From: Epiperipatus broadwayi
Taxonomy: Eukaryota > Onychophora > Udeonychophora > Euonychophora > Peripatidae
Assembly: GCA_028023455.1 (NCBI GenBank)
Contig: JAQFVV010000042.1
Coordinates: forward strand, 6,157,922 to 6,221,921
Direction: 5' to 3'
DNA length: 64,000 nucleotides
The notes beneath the pieces are model-generated. The model did not search any database. It worked only from the letters and a program-made list of their open reading frames with translations, and had not been told where the DNA came from. Numbering within the stretch: position 1 is the first letter of the stretch; each line of letters opens with the position of its first letter. The position numbers were made by a program, and so were the translations under genes. Positions 36,290 to 47,949 of the stretch are shown piece by piece.

Positions 36290-38340
36290 ATCGTTGTTAC
36301 CAGTGATTATCGACCAGCGTTGTTGCGATATCAAGGTCATGGTGCCGGGTATTTGGTGTTTGGTGTGATTAGTCATTATATATACAATCACATGTAACGG
36401 TTCACGTCTTTGGATTGGCATTCTCTGCCTTATTCATTGAAAATCTTAACATTATTATATGTTTACTTTGTACATATTCTGTGTGTATACATTAAAAATA
36501 ATTATTTTACAATCAGATTACTTTTATGCGTCCACCTGTTATATCATCGATATGCCGTCATTTTATAAAAATACCTATTACAGTATACTTTACCAGCTAC
36601 TTTACGTGCTATGTATGCTATTACCACTACTTTATGTATACCCAATTGTTGCTAACGATATATTAGCGCTCTATTTTACATTACACGTAAGGCCGTGTTT
36701 GTGTGTTGTACTTTACGATCTTTCTGTTTGCGGCTGTTTATATTAAACCCAATGTGAAAGTATGTTTAAATACAACCATTATTCGTTGCTGTTATTTGAT
36801 TGTCGTGCGAAAAACGGAAGCTATTAACCTGCTATAATGATTTAAAGCTATATGTGATATTCGTTTCACGCTATTCATGATGTTTGTGTCGGGGATTATT
36901 TCCATGATTTATTACCGCAGCGCGCTTACCCTGGTAACGATTATGGCGCTATTAATCGTCGTATTGCCGATAACACTACGTATCACCGTCGCTCGCCTGC
37001 CGCGGGTGCTGTTATATGTTACCATCACTGGTCGCTTTCTGCCTTTTCTGATTGATCATCGCGATAGGTAAAATTTGATTACCAGCGTCACTAATTGGCA
37101 GCTGTTGCTAAGAGCCCTGGTAATGCCTGTAATATATTTTGACGATATTGGTGGTTATTTATTATGCGATTTTGTCATTTTGTGTCTTCATTCAGAAAAT
37201 CTGTCCCGTAAAAATCATTACAATGCGATAATTTATCAAATCGTGCATGGCTGCAGCTACCATAAGTTCCCGAAAATTTCTCTTTAATTTGGTGATCTTT
37301 TTCTTCGTCACGACCTTGCAGTCTTTACCGTCTGAAATATGATTCACGATTGAATCTTTTGTCTTGTCGATATTATCGATTGAAATCATCATCTTATCAT
37401 TCTTTTTGTTATTGCTGCTGGCGTAACTGTACAACCACGCTCAATATTCGTTGTTTATTTGATATCATTAATGTATGGTCATTTCTTTGATGTTCTGCGA
37501 TAAAGATTTTAATATTTAAAGTCAAATCATAACTTTAATTTACACTTATTAGTCGTTTGTTTGGTGTTATGTTATCAACTGTTTCTTATATATATTTATT
37601 ATTTGATTTCTTTATTGCCACCATAACATGATCTTATCAGGCACCATGCGTTATTTTATTTGTATCAACATCTGCAAGTCATGTTAAAGTAGCGATCGAT
37701 CTGATCAAAGTCTAAAGTACAAACTACTTAACATTTATTGTGTCCATCTTTACAGTCTTTATTAATCTTTGCGTTATTTGTCCACTATATTTTTATTGAT
37801 ATATTATTTGAAAAAAATTGAAAACCACCACAGTATTTTTACAGTGCCTTTTTTACCGTGTATTCTTCATATCATTTCCCGACCATGTGACTGTTTGGAT
37901 TCCGTTGCGGTGATTAAAGTACCATTCTTGGCGTGGTGCATTCCATTGAATGATGTTAATCAGCTTGGAGCTCAAAGTCATCTTTGACGATAATCAAACC
38001 TTCATTTCCGTCGTGATGTTGTTATTTGTCAATTGATCCCGATAGCTCGATAACTGTATTGCAAAGCGCGTTGTTACCGCCTGATGAAGCATTTGCGTTT
38101 TATTTTACAAGTGCCTCGGTGTAGCATTATTACAAATTAAAAATGGTGATTGTCCCTGCCGGCGATTTACTAAAATTGCAAAAACGCCTCATTTGATTGA
38201 GTCTTGTGACTATTAAATCATGCAGCTATTGGCGTCGATCATGGCATTCTTACAATTATCTTATGCAGATTTGCCGTATTACTACTAACGTGTGGTTGAT
38301 TACCTGACGCGCTGAACTCATTGATCCCTGTTGGAAAAAA
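36290..38340. other. Compositional island of unknown nature
   Basis: About 2 kb is visibly richer in G, C and CpG than its surroundings, without poly-T or poly-A runs. Short open frames occur on + (36459-36746, 36877-37071, 37075-37287) and on minus (37434-37192). The + frames are rich in hydrophobic residues and the minus frame is basic (KKKITKLKRNF), but none resembles a known family. Words such as gttacc, taacga and attgccg recur in varied form. No terminal repeats were found. A decayed foreign insert, an old gene or a regulatory region are all possible. Confidence 0.35.
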
Positions 38341-39560
38341 TCGCGAAAATAAGAATATAATATCATATAATATATATACCCTTAATAATATTACCCATTA
38401 ATACATTTTTATACTCATAGAGCAATAGAAACCTTTCTAGAAAATTGGAAAGCTACAATATACTATATTCTGATGATGAATATTAGACATATATTAAACA
38501 TATAAAAATATACACTTACCATGCACCCTCTGATAAATGAAAATTAAAACAAACTTGGAATCTTAAAATTAAGATTCTAAGACACGCTATAAATATTAGT
38601 AAAAGGAAATACAGATAATAAATATTAGATTAAATAATTGAAGTAATTAATACAACCTTTATATATCACACTTATCATTAGGTTGAGTGGCGATTTAATT
38701 AAAAGCAATTTATTTACCCTGGCAAGAATAAGAAAAAGTATTTACCTTACGGTAAAGCAATGTTCACGTAGAGTGCGCACTTTTATGTTAGTTCATTTTT
38801 CAGGTCGTTTGACAGCGGCAAGATAGAGGCTCGGGGTCCTGTTTATTTTAGATGTTCATGGGAAGATTGAAGGAGAGTTGGAAGAGGGATTCATCCTTTA
38901 AGTTAGCATGGCATTTTGATGATGACAAAACATAGAGTATTATAGTTGGACATCCTGCAAAGCAACGAAGTCTTTTAACATTTGCGAGTTTTTTTTTTTC
39001 AGGAAATTCAATGTCCGAACTGCTAATAGTATGAAGTTCAACAGGTCATTTAGAACGACTATTAGAAACAAGAAGACGAACAAATCACTTCGACGGAGTA
39101 TTTGCTTGGTCAAGGCTCTCTAGAATAATCCTTGAAATTTTTGGTGGTATTTATACTCACACTCAATTTCCTGCTAAAACTTGTCCTTGTTGTCGTTTTT
39201 TATGCCTCAGGGCAGGGGCAAATCTTAACCTCCCAATCGGCTCAATCTAATGAAGAATTCTATCCAGGGATTATTTTGAACAAAAACAACAACATTAAAT
39301 TAAACCTCCGCTTTTGGAATGAGTAGAAATGATAAAAGAGACAGGAATGTAATTAACAAGCCTGCTTGTTTTTAATCAAATTGATTAAAAAAAAAGTAAA
39401 AACAAGCGGTACCAGAAAACTATTGTAAAATCAATTTTATACAAAAAACAAAATATATTTTAAACATAAACGAGTATGTACTCTTTTTAAATAATTAAAA
39501 AATTAGAAACTTAACGAAAATTAAAAATTTTTAATTTTGGTAATAAAACCATTGAATTGG
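38341..39560. other. Intronic DNA, nothing recognised
   Basis: AT-rich intron with one open frame (39132-39326) that resembles no family. The T-run at 38990 is followed by a CAG, but no conserved coding sequence follows it. Confidence 0.5.
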
Positions 39561-39887
39561 ATATTTAACTTTATTTAAATATTTCAAATACATTTAACTA
39601 TTAGTAATAGCACCTCAAATAAGTTAGTATATGCACAACGTTTCTAGAGGTATTAGTCTCCCCTCTTCATGTGTTGCTGGTAAGCGTTACCTTAAAATTC
39701 AAAAATCAAGAATTTAAGGACCCAGAGGTGAGACGAATACCTCTTGAAACATGCATATACTAACCTGTTTTATGTGCTATTTACTAACAGTTGAATGTAT
39801 TTGGAATATTTAAATAAAGTTAAATTTTTCTAATGACATTCAATACATATATTAGATGATGGAAATAGTCCAATATAAAAATATATC
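39561..39887. repeat. Fold-back made of two PLE tails
   Basis: The left half (atttaactttatttaaatat, atgcacaacgtttctagagg, agtctcccctcttcatgtgt) is the distal PLE tail in minus orientation. The right half (gagacgaatacctcttgaaa, catgcatatactaacctgtt, aaataaagttaaatttttct) is the same tail in plus orientation. A shortened tRNA-like segment lies between. No reverse transcriptase is present. It is therefore a short inverted dimer of the PLE tail. Confidence 0.7.
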
Positions 39888-40436
39888 TATGTACCAAATG
39901 TCTATTTATCTCTAACTATAATGCAAAAAAAAAAAAAAAAATGTATATTTAAAAAAAAAGAACGATTATAATTGTTATACAACAATATTAATCTGTTTTT
40001 TTAAATAATAATTAATGCTTATCATGAATTTTTCACAACTATTTGCTTTGAAATTTTATCAAGTATTAGTTGTAGAAATCAAAATTATTAAATTAGTATG
40101 TGAGAGTATTTAGGAAAATCTTTTGGCATAACTTATTACAAATTTTTTTATTAGTTTTTTGAATTGAAACATTTATTTATTTATTCTTTTGACACATACA
40201 TGGTTAAAAATTTACACATTGTTTTTTCAACTGAAGTATTTGAAAAATATTCATTGAAACTGCTAGATTTTTCTTAAAATTATTGAATACTTTTTTTAAA
40301 AAAATATAATTTAAAATTATTAATTAAAAAAGTCTTCTTAGTATTTTAATTTTATATATATAATGTGTTTGTATGTTGGAATTATTTGTAGCTAAAAACA
40401 AATGAATTTTTTTCTTAATAACTTATATTTCTATAG

Positions 40437-40561
40437 ATTTCTCTTGTAATTTCTCTTCTTTGGGATTCATTGATTGAATTGGATGATCTGACAACTTCAA
40501 CCAATAGCATAATGACTCTCTTAGCATCTCTTCTTGCATCAAGAAAAGATAAATCTTCAGA
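40437..40561 (+). CDS. BTAF1: BTAF1/MOT1 exon E (HEAT-repeat region)
   Basis: A 125-bp exon enters in phase 0 after ttctatag and leaves two bases into a codon at GA/gtaaga. It encodes SLLWDSLIELDDLTTSTNSI then MTLLASLLASRKDK, matching human TLWDALLELDDLTASTNSIMTLLSSLLT. The block corresponding to the preceding HEAT unit of BTAF1 is missing between exon C and this exon, although the phases would join without a frameshift. It is named E to leave room for that missing exon D. Confidence 0.95.
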
Positions 40562-41776
40562 GTAAGATTTCTTTATAAAAATAACTGAACATTGTTAAGT
40601 AATAAATCATAATTTTATGTTTCCGAAAATTTATTTAGTCTTTTTTTTTTTCAAAATAAACTTTTTTTAAAAATAAATTAAAAAAAAAAAATCATTGGGG
40701 GAGGGGGGGGGTGTTAGCAATTTAAAAAAATATATGAATGTTGGTACTAATATTTAAGGTTAGCGAGGGAATTGTGCCTTTTTCATTACTTTGTGATATA
40801 TTTATTTGCATAATTTAAATTTATTATGAATTTTTTTCTATAAATTGTTTACAAATTTAGTTTTTGTTCATCATAGTTAGATACTTTTTTAACTGTCAAG
40901 GTTGAAAATATTTTCCAAGTATGAGGACATTAATTCAGACATTATATATTTTTTAAGTTCTTAGATTTATAAAATATTGTAAAAATCAATACGCCATATA
41001 TTAAGATAATGACCAAACCAGATATGATGGATATTCTATTAAAAATGAAAGAGAAGAAATTAGATATTGTAGGACTGAAAAAAGAGATGAACAGACTATT
41101 AGGAAAAGAATAAAAAAAGATATAAGCTTTTTTAATTAAATGAAATAATTTTGAATTGGAATTTTATATATGTTATGATAAGATGACAATAAATAGATTT
41201 AAACTGCTCTAAAAGAATGTATAGTTAATTAGATTATATAGTTATGACAAAGTAAAGATTAATTAATACGAAGTTATAATTAAAAAAAAAAAACTAAAAT
41301 TATATAGTGGAGTGAAGGAAAGAATTGTGAGTGATTATATTTTAAAAAATGTAATAGAATTCTTGAATGTAAAAATTTAGATAACAGAAATTGATTGATT
41401 TCAGTTAGATTTTGTAAGTTTAGAAACAATATTAAGAATATGTTTGCATACGATTTTAAACTTAGCTTAGAAGTTATAGAAATAATTGAGTTTTTAAGAG
41501 AAGAGAAATTGAGATAAGAAAGAAATAGCTTTTAATAAATTGTAGGGAAATGTTAGAGAAAAATTTCAAATGAATGAGATTTAAAAATATATTGTAAAAA
41601 TAAATTCTAATGGAAAATAAATATTATAGACAATGAGCTAGAAATAGAGAATAAAAAACTTGTTTAGTTTATGCCATTTATAGAAATTTTTATGATTTTT
41701 TCAATGCTACTTGAAAGATTGTAAAAAATTTCTGAGATGGCATAAGTTAAATTAATATTTTACATTTTTATTTCAG
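40562..41776. other. Intron with possible LINE trace
   Basis: Near 41010-41110 the + strand reads MTKPDMMDILLKMKEKKLDI followed by VGLKK, weakly reminiscent of the start of a LINE endonuclease (KLDIVGL). Nothing else supports it. Poly-A and poly-G runs lie near 40680-40710. Confidence 0.3.
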
Positions 41777-41900
41777 GAGTTCGCAGTCTTTAAATGATCT
41801 TGTTCCAAGATTGTGGCCTTTTTTATTTCATACTAGCACATCCGTCCGTAAATCTGTTTTAGAAACTTTATATACTCTCATTAGTCAAGATAATGAACTG
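41777..41900 (+). CDS. BTAF1: BTAF1/MOT1 exon F (HEAT-repeat region)
   Basis: A 124-bp exon after tatttcag supplies the third base of the codon split with exon E (GA+G, Glu) and ends in phase 0 at CTG/gtatga. It encodes SQSLNDLVPRLWPFLFHTST then SVRKSVLETLYTLISQDNEL. This matches the BTAF1 block QSLTVLVPRVWPFLHHTISSVRRAALETLFTLL. The split-codon agreement with the previous exon is strong support for both splice sites. Confidence 0.96.
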
Positions 41901-42604
41901 GTATGAGTTATTTTTATTTATTTATTTTTTTTAGTATGATTTATTAAAAGTCAAATTAATTTTCTATTTTTTAAAGAAAAAAAAGTTATTGAATAATTCC
42001 TATTTGTATAAATTATGTTTTTCATAATGTGTTCTCAAATTATCATTACAGTTTGTATCAAATCGATTAATAAAGAGTGAGCAAATGATATTTTAACGTT
42101 TACTTTTTGTGTATGATAAAACATGTTGACATTTACTTCTTCAGTTCTTAGCTTTTTTATTTGGACTATCGCATATTCAATTTTATATATCAGATTTTGT
42201 TTCAACAAATCATTGTGCTAAAAAAAAATGAATATGTAATTAAATGGTTTATTGTTTGGAAATACACGAGAAGCCCTTTTAAGTGTTATAACTAAATTGT
42301 GATTCAAGCTTTGAGCTCCAGAATCAGTTATTCTACTACTGCACAAAGCATGCATGCAGTCATTATGTTTTCTTAGTTGATTCATAATATTTGAGAGAAA
42401 AAATGGAATCAGGCAATAGTAAATACATTTTGGTAACATGTATCACTATTTAATGAAAATTAAGTTTTTGTTCAAGATTAGATCTATTCACTGTTTTTAT
42501 AGTTGTCAATATAATTTTCATTTTGCATCAGATTTGTAAATTATGTAAAAGTTATGTAATATGGATATTACATGATCACTATCTCATACTAGCACATAAT
42601 TGTT
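41901..42604. other. Intronic DNA, nothing recognised
   Basis: AT-rich intron with no recognised coding, RNA or repeat features. Confidence 0.55.
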
Positions 42605-42729
42605 ATTAAACAATTCAAAACAAAGCAAAACTCTCCATACAGTAATGCCATCTAGTGCTAACAAGAGCAATCAATGGATGCCAGAAGGCTTGTGCATAAA
42701 ATCCCTATCTAGTGCCTACTCACCCAATA

Positions 42730-42771
42730 TCCCCATACTAGTTTCAGGCCTGTGGCCTTCATCAGTGAGGA
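42730..42771 (-). ncRNA. Hammerhead ribozyme-like domain with complete core
   Basis: Read on the minus strand, stem I is TCCTCA / TGGGGA (6 pairs, one G-U). The core CTGATGA is followed by stem II AGGCC / GGCCT (5 pairs) with loop ACA, then GAAA, then CTAGTA, where the cleavage triplet is GTA (NUH allowed). Stem III within one molecule is only AC/GT with a two-base loop, but ACTAGT is self-complementary, so two copies could form a six-pair stem III as in double hammerheads. All invariant bases are present. The domain has the same 42-nt length in four copies. Activity is inferred, not shown. Confidence 0.72.
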
Positions 42772-42800
42772 GCCTTGGATCTGAGAGCACTGCACCTAGA

Positions 42801-42834
42801 TCTCACTGATGAAAGCCAGAAACTAGTCTGGGGA
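42801..42834 (+). ncRNA. Second hammerhead-like domain, stem II shortened
   Basis: On the + strand TCTCA is followed by CTGATGA, then AAGCCA in place of a hairpin, GAAA, CTAGTC and TGGGGA. The core bases, ACTAGT and a GTC cleavage triplet are intact. About 8 bases of stem II are deleted compared with the other arm, so cleavage is doubtful. Confidence 0.5.
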
Positions 42835-42957
42835 TATTGGATGAGTAGGCACTAGATAGGGATTTTATGCACAAGCTTTCTGGCATCCATTGATTGCTCG
42901 TTAGCACAAGATGACACTACTGTATAGAGAGTTTTGCTTTGTTTTGAATTGTTTAAT

Positions 42958-45400
42958 GTGGATATCCATATGTACATAAAAGTGTCTGATCTTAAGCAAA
43001 TTCTCTTGCTTTATCCTTAATCTTGTTCATCAGGTACTCAAGTCATTTTTTTTAAGATTTTTATTTCACTTATTTCATTTTTTTTTTTGCACTTATATAT
43101 CTTATTTTATCTTCACTAAGAAATATTCAGTCTACTGAATAAATTTTAACTTCATTAATAAATGTCTATTATCATTTCTGTTAAGTTTGATTCTTAGAAA
43201 TATCTGGGTTTTCTCCCATTGATTGTTGACTTTTTGTTTTTTTTATACCTTCAGAAAATTTTAGAATATGGGATGCTTTTAATAAATCATCTATATCATA
43301 ACTCCCATTATACCTATATATTTTATTGAGCCATCTTTATTTGTATTTTTAAGCAAACAAATTCATCATACTAATGTAAATTTAAGATTTATTTTTTAAA
43401 TAATTTATAGATAGTGGTGTGCAACATAATTAAGAAATTAATTAATAATCAAATCCGAATTTTACAGGTATTTTTTTTTATATTAGGAAATAATCTGAAA
43501 GTTAAAAAATCTGTTGCAGATATTTTTTTTATATTAGGAAATATTCTGAAAGTTAAAAAAAATTACATTATATAAAAGATATGTATATATATATTTACTC
43601 CAGAATTTTCTTTGTAAGGGTAAGCAATCACTGGATGGCAAATCATAGAACTATAACTGATTTTCTTTTGTTGTGGTGCATTGTTTTATGTATTCTGCAA
43701 TTGTTTTTACTCAGTTGTAAAATATCAGGTTAGTGAATGACATTTTTAAACACCTTAAAATTTTGAGCCCAAATTAACCTGTTTATCTATTCATATAGAT
43801 ATGATATGATTAATGAATATACATTTAATGGCCTCAAGTATAAGATAACTCTAGATGTCTTCGACTTTTTGACAATAATATATTCCAAAACAAAACATCA
43901 CATTTTTTTTCTAGCGCGATTCAGTGGTTTAGCATTAATAACATCATCCATAATCCTTCTTTAATTCATATTATATTGTTCAAGCTAGTTCCTTGTATTT
44001 TTTAGTACAGTGGTAGAAAAATAAACTCGAGAGCTAAAAGTTCCTGAATTGAAGCTCAAACTTTTATATTAACAGTTTTAAATGCCAAAGCATTCTGAAG
44101 TTTAACCAATTGTGGGGATCTTTTTGAATCATGTTTATAGAAATGAGAAGTGTGGTTATTATTTTAGATACAGATTGAATGAAAGCTATAGATTTCATGA
44201 AATACTTTATTTTGATATAAAATATAAAAGTTAGAAATACTGTCATAAGAAAGAGAAAAAAAGGATTTAAATTTCTGAAAAGTATAAAAATAAAGTTTAA
44301 CAAAGAATTAATTGATGTATCAGTTTTAATGTAAAACCAAAAAATTTAAAAAAGCCAAAAAACCAAAGAAAAGAAATCAGATAGTTAAACTAAATAATGA
44401 TAGTGAAACAATATGTTACTCATTTTATATTAATACAAAAAAGCTTTTATATTTGTTAATCTATATAAATCACACTTAGGTGCATAAGAGGAGTTTACTC
44501 CAGGCGACTGGAATCTCCAGTATTTATGAAATGGCTGAAATGAAAAGGGGAAAACTTAAGAGACACGATATTATCATTAAGTACTATAGCAAGGAAATAA
44601 GGTCAAACGACCATAAATATTAAAGCCTTATTAACTTTAAATATAGAAGTATACAATTGCTATATGTTATTTTGCTAAATTCTGTTATAAAATCAATAAA
44701 CCCACTAACTTTAAAGTCATTAGTATAGATAAATGCATTTATATATATATTAGCCTCTTATCCACAGCATAGTTGATTGATAAGTATTATTTAATATGCC
44801 CATAGATTAAAGTAACATTTACATATATACGTATAAGTAAAGATCACACTATCTTTTTAAAATCACAACATTAATAAATGCATATATAGACGAGCGTCTT
44901 CTAGTAGCATAATTAATTAATGAGCGTTTGGTTTAATTACATCGAATAAATACATATATATATAAAATAAAGATTACAAGGTATTATCTCTTTAAAAAAA
45001 AATCAGTAAGCTAAATAGATGCACATATATATTAGCATCTTTTTCATAGTATAATTAGATAAAAAATATAGTTTAACTACATATGATGAAACACATAAGT
45101 AAATCGCAATGCATTTCCCTCTCACAAAAATCATTTAATTAAGCAAATATGGGAGAAGGTGGATGCAAGTCTTTTTCTTAAAGGCAAAATAAATTCTATA
45201 ACTTAAACAAATGGGATCTACCTTAAATAGCAGGTTGTGGAAAAATTTTGAAATGTTTTAACTTAAATTTAAAAGTGTCATCCAACTTCTCACCTTTATA
45301 TATTCCAAATCAAATCAGTAAATAAAAAAAAAGCCTATTGATGTTTAAGTTAAGCTAACATTCTATATATATAACAAGAAGAAAAAGTATTTGATCATTA
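42958..45400. other. Intronic AT-rich DNA, nothing firm
   Basis: No exon or known repeat was recognised. A local 25-bp repeat (atattaggaaatattctgaa type) is present near 43475-43555. Confidence 0.5.
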
Positions 45401-45526
45401 GCATACATACATTAACATTATATATACGAGATAAAATGTAGCTGGTACCTGTAATGCTTCTTGGCATACATACATTAACATTATATATACGAGATAAAAT
45501 GTAGCTGGTACCTGTAATGCTTCTTG
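45401..45526. repeat. 63-bp tandem duplication, two copies
   Basis: The unit gcatacatacattaacatta ... ggtacctgtaatgcttcttg is repeated exactly with a 63-bp period. Confidence 0.9.
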
Positions 45527-45835
45527 AATGTTGCATTTGAAATAAAAATGACAATAAAAAGGAAAATTAAGATAAAATTACTGGTAACAAAGAAGTGCTT
45601 ATATAGGTTATTCTTTAAAAGGATGATGTCTTAAGAATTGGTGCTGGAGGCTTCATGATGATTGGCAGTCTGACTTGATGGCTGTTGAGGTTTAGGTAGG
45701 TTTAGATCTTATAGGCAGCAAAGGTAGGTGGTCTTCAGGCACAATTCATTGATCTTCTGCTGACTCATCTCTTGGACACTTCCAAGAGTGGACTCATGGG
45801 AGGGCGGAAGCGAGCTTCTCTACTCTAACATAATT

Positions 45836-46140
45836 ATAATAGGCAAAACTCTCTCCATACAGTAGTGCCATTCTAAGCAAGACAGAATAATCAATGGATG
45901 CCAGAAGGCTTGTGTAATCTAGTGCCTACTCATCCAATATCCCCAAACTAGTTTCTGGCTTATGGCCTTCGTCAGTGAGGAGCCTTGGATCTGAGATAGG
46001 GATTTTATGCACAAACCTTCTGGCATCCATTGATTACTCTGTCTTGCTTAGATTGGCACTACTGTATGGAGAGAGTTTTGCCTATTATAACAACAGTTAT
46101 GAGCAAGCATGGAAGATAGTGATCATATGATGTTTTAAGG
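45836..46140. mobile_element. Hammerhead-family palindromic element, 305 bp, 12-bp TSD
   Basis: The exact 12-bp repeat tctaacataatt flanks it (45824-45835 and 46141-46152). Left arm ataataggcaaaactctctc, ccatacagtagtgccattc; right arm is the complement, followed by the asymmetric family tail ending gatcatatgatgttttaagg. The left arm carries a complete-core hammerhead-like domain on the minus strand. The right arm has lost its matching domain by an internal deletion. Close arm identity indicates a young copy. Confidence 0.85.
45940..45981 (-). ncRNA. Hammerhead ribozyme-like domain with complete core (second locus)
   Basis: On the minus strand: stem I TCCTCA / TGGGGA, core CTGACGA (position 7 may be any base), stem II GGC / GCC with loop CATAA flanked by an A-A mismatch, GAAA, CTAGTT with cleavage triplet GTT. 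The length of 42 nt and every strand boundary are the same as at 42730-42771 although stem and loop bases differ, which is what selection on structure would produce. Stem II is weaker here. Confidence 0.65.
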
Positions 46141-46152
46141 TCTAACATAATT

Positions 46153-47227
46153 CACAGAAATTTTATATATCTTCTATATAATGGTCAAATTTTTAGACCA
46201 AGAACTCCAAACAAAGCAGAACTCGAGTATTTATATTTTTTTATCCCTTTCTTTAAATTCTTTGAAACATTTCCGCAACCCTACATTTACATTAATGGAA
46301 GTCTACTAATGCTTCCATTGTTTAAAACCTCTTAAGAGTATTCTTTATTTTTACATTATTGTTTCAATGTTCATCCCTGCAGACGAACAACCGCTTTCAC
46401 ATTTTTATAATTTTCTTTTAATTGATCTAAAGTTAAATTTAGTAGAGAAGGTATTCACCTGGAACTATTATGTATTTGCTTCATCTATTTTGTATTATTT
46501 CTTTTATTTATTTTACCTTAAAATGTTTTTTTTTCTTAATTACTATACCTATAACATTTACATATATCTAATATATATACATATAATTTCACTAAATAAT
46601 TTATAATTTATTCTAATATCCATTCACTGTGATTGACTTTAGCATCAGTAATTAAAATATACATTATATATATATATATTTCAGATTGTTTCCTTATTGC
46701 ATATCTAAAAGATTACCATTGCCCAATACAATCTTATAAGTAATGCAATTAAATTTGAACACTAGTAATCAAATTGGAAAATTAATATTGCATTCCATAG
46801 TATTTTATTCAATTAAACCAGCTTCATCAGCTGATATTATCCATTCACTGCTTTTTGATTTGATTTATCTTTTGTTCGTATATATACATAAAAAATGTGC
46901 TAACTATAAAATGATGAAACTGCTACCGTACACTTTTGTCTCATAATACATGCAAAAAGCAAAACATGATTGTAATACATATATTTAATCCTACATTGTT
47001 GTATGACATATATTTAACAGTTAAAAGTTTAGTCCTTAGAAATATTATGTACAGTGTTTGTTCCTGACAATTTTTTTAAGTGTTTTCATATAATGCAATG
47101 TAATGTTATATATTTAACAATAGCTTCTTAATTTATAATTAAATTTGTGCATCTTAAATATGTATATTAAACACTGGCATATTGTTTTAAATGTAGTGGA
47201 TGCTTATGCCTAGCTGATGAAGATGGA
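46153..47227. other. Intronic DNA, nothing recognised
   Basis: AT-rich intron; the open frames here (46367-46606, 46743-46946) have no family resemblance. Confidence 0.55.
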
Positions 47228-47560
47228 TTGGTTGAAATCTATATGCAGTAGGCTTTACATTGTTTTTCTATTATTGTTTATTAGTATTTTATAGTGATAA
47301 TTTATAAGTTATAATGCTGTAGTAATTGTGGATTGTAATAATTAATTTCATGTATTTGTATAATTTTTAATCATTTTATTAACAATTTATATTTTGGTTG
47401 AAATCTATATGCAGTAGGCTTTACATTGTTTTTCTATTATTGTTTATTAGTATTTTACATTTTATAGTGATAATTTATAAGTTATAATGCTGTAGTAATT
47501 GTGGATTATAATATTTAATTTCATGTATTCGTATAATTTTTAATCATTTTATTAACAATT
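47228..47560. repeat. 166-bp tandem duplication, two copies
   Basis: The unit beginning ttggttgaaatctatatgca and ending near acaatttatatt occurs twice with a period of 166 bp and very few differences. Confidence 0.85.
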
Positions 47561-47639
47561 TATATTTAATTTTTATATATTCAAATATAATTATATTGTC
47601 TTTATTAAAGTTAATGTAATTAGAAGAGTCTTGACTTCA

Positions 47640-47880
47640 GACTTTCAAGTTCTCTATAGCTATGTACTTCATCTTATACAACTGATACACACAACCACAT
47701 AGATATGAAAATGACAAATGAACTCCAATATCCATATTTTGCGCTGAACCAGCACTCATTAGTCGGTTCAGATCACCGTGTGTCATATATATATATATAC
47801 AATCTGTAGTTTCTATTAGCAAATCTTCAACCCTCTATCTTCTCTATCCTCCAACTCTTCAGCTATCCATATATAATGTA
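47640..47880 (-). repeat. tRNA-related SINE family B, copy 6
   Basis: On the minus strand the family body (gagtgctggttcagcgcaaa) leads to the tRNA-like part gtatcagttgtataagatga and a decayed B box near 47650. It faces copy 7 at 47950 in the opposite orientation, making a second inverted SINE pair. Confidence 0.55.
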
Positions 47881-47949
47881 CTTATCTTATGAATATTATA
47901 TATTTAGCCTCTATTTTGTTTACCCCTCTTCTATGTTTTAAATGGACAT

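Larger units (their letters stand above)
42605..42957. mobile_element. Hammerhead-family palindromic element, 353 bp, ribozyme domain in both arms
   Basis: The two halves are inverted copies. The left starts attaaacaattcaaaacaaa, gcaaaactctccatacag, then gccatctagtgc, tcaatggatgccagaag and aaatccctatctagtgcc. The right is its complement. Each arm holds a hammerhead-like domain: 42730-42771 on the minus strand and 42801-42834 on the plus strand. Unlike the other four copies there is no direct target repeat. Instead about 20 bp of outer sequence is itself inverted at both ends, which suggests the palindrome arose, or was extended, in place by inverted duplication. Confidence 0.8.

Noticed and set aside
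36877-37287. Bacterial-like membrane protein gene in the GC-richer island
   Set aside because: Hydrophobic frames of 64 and 70 codons have stops between them, no recognisable family and no gene structure.
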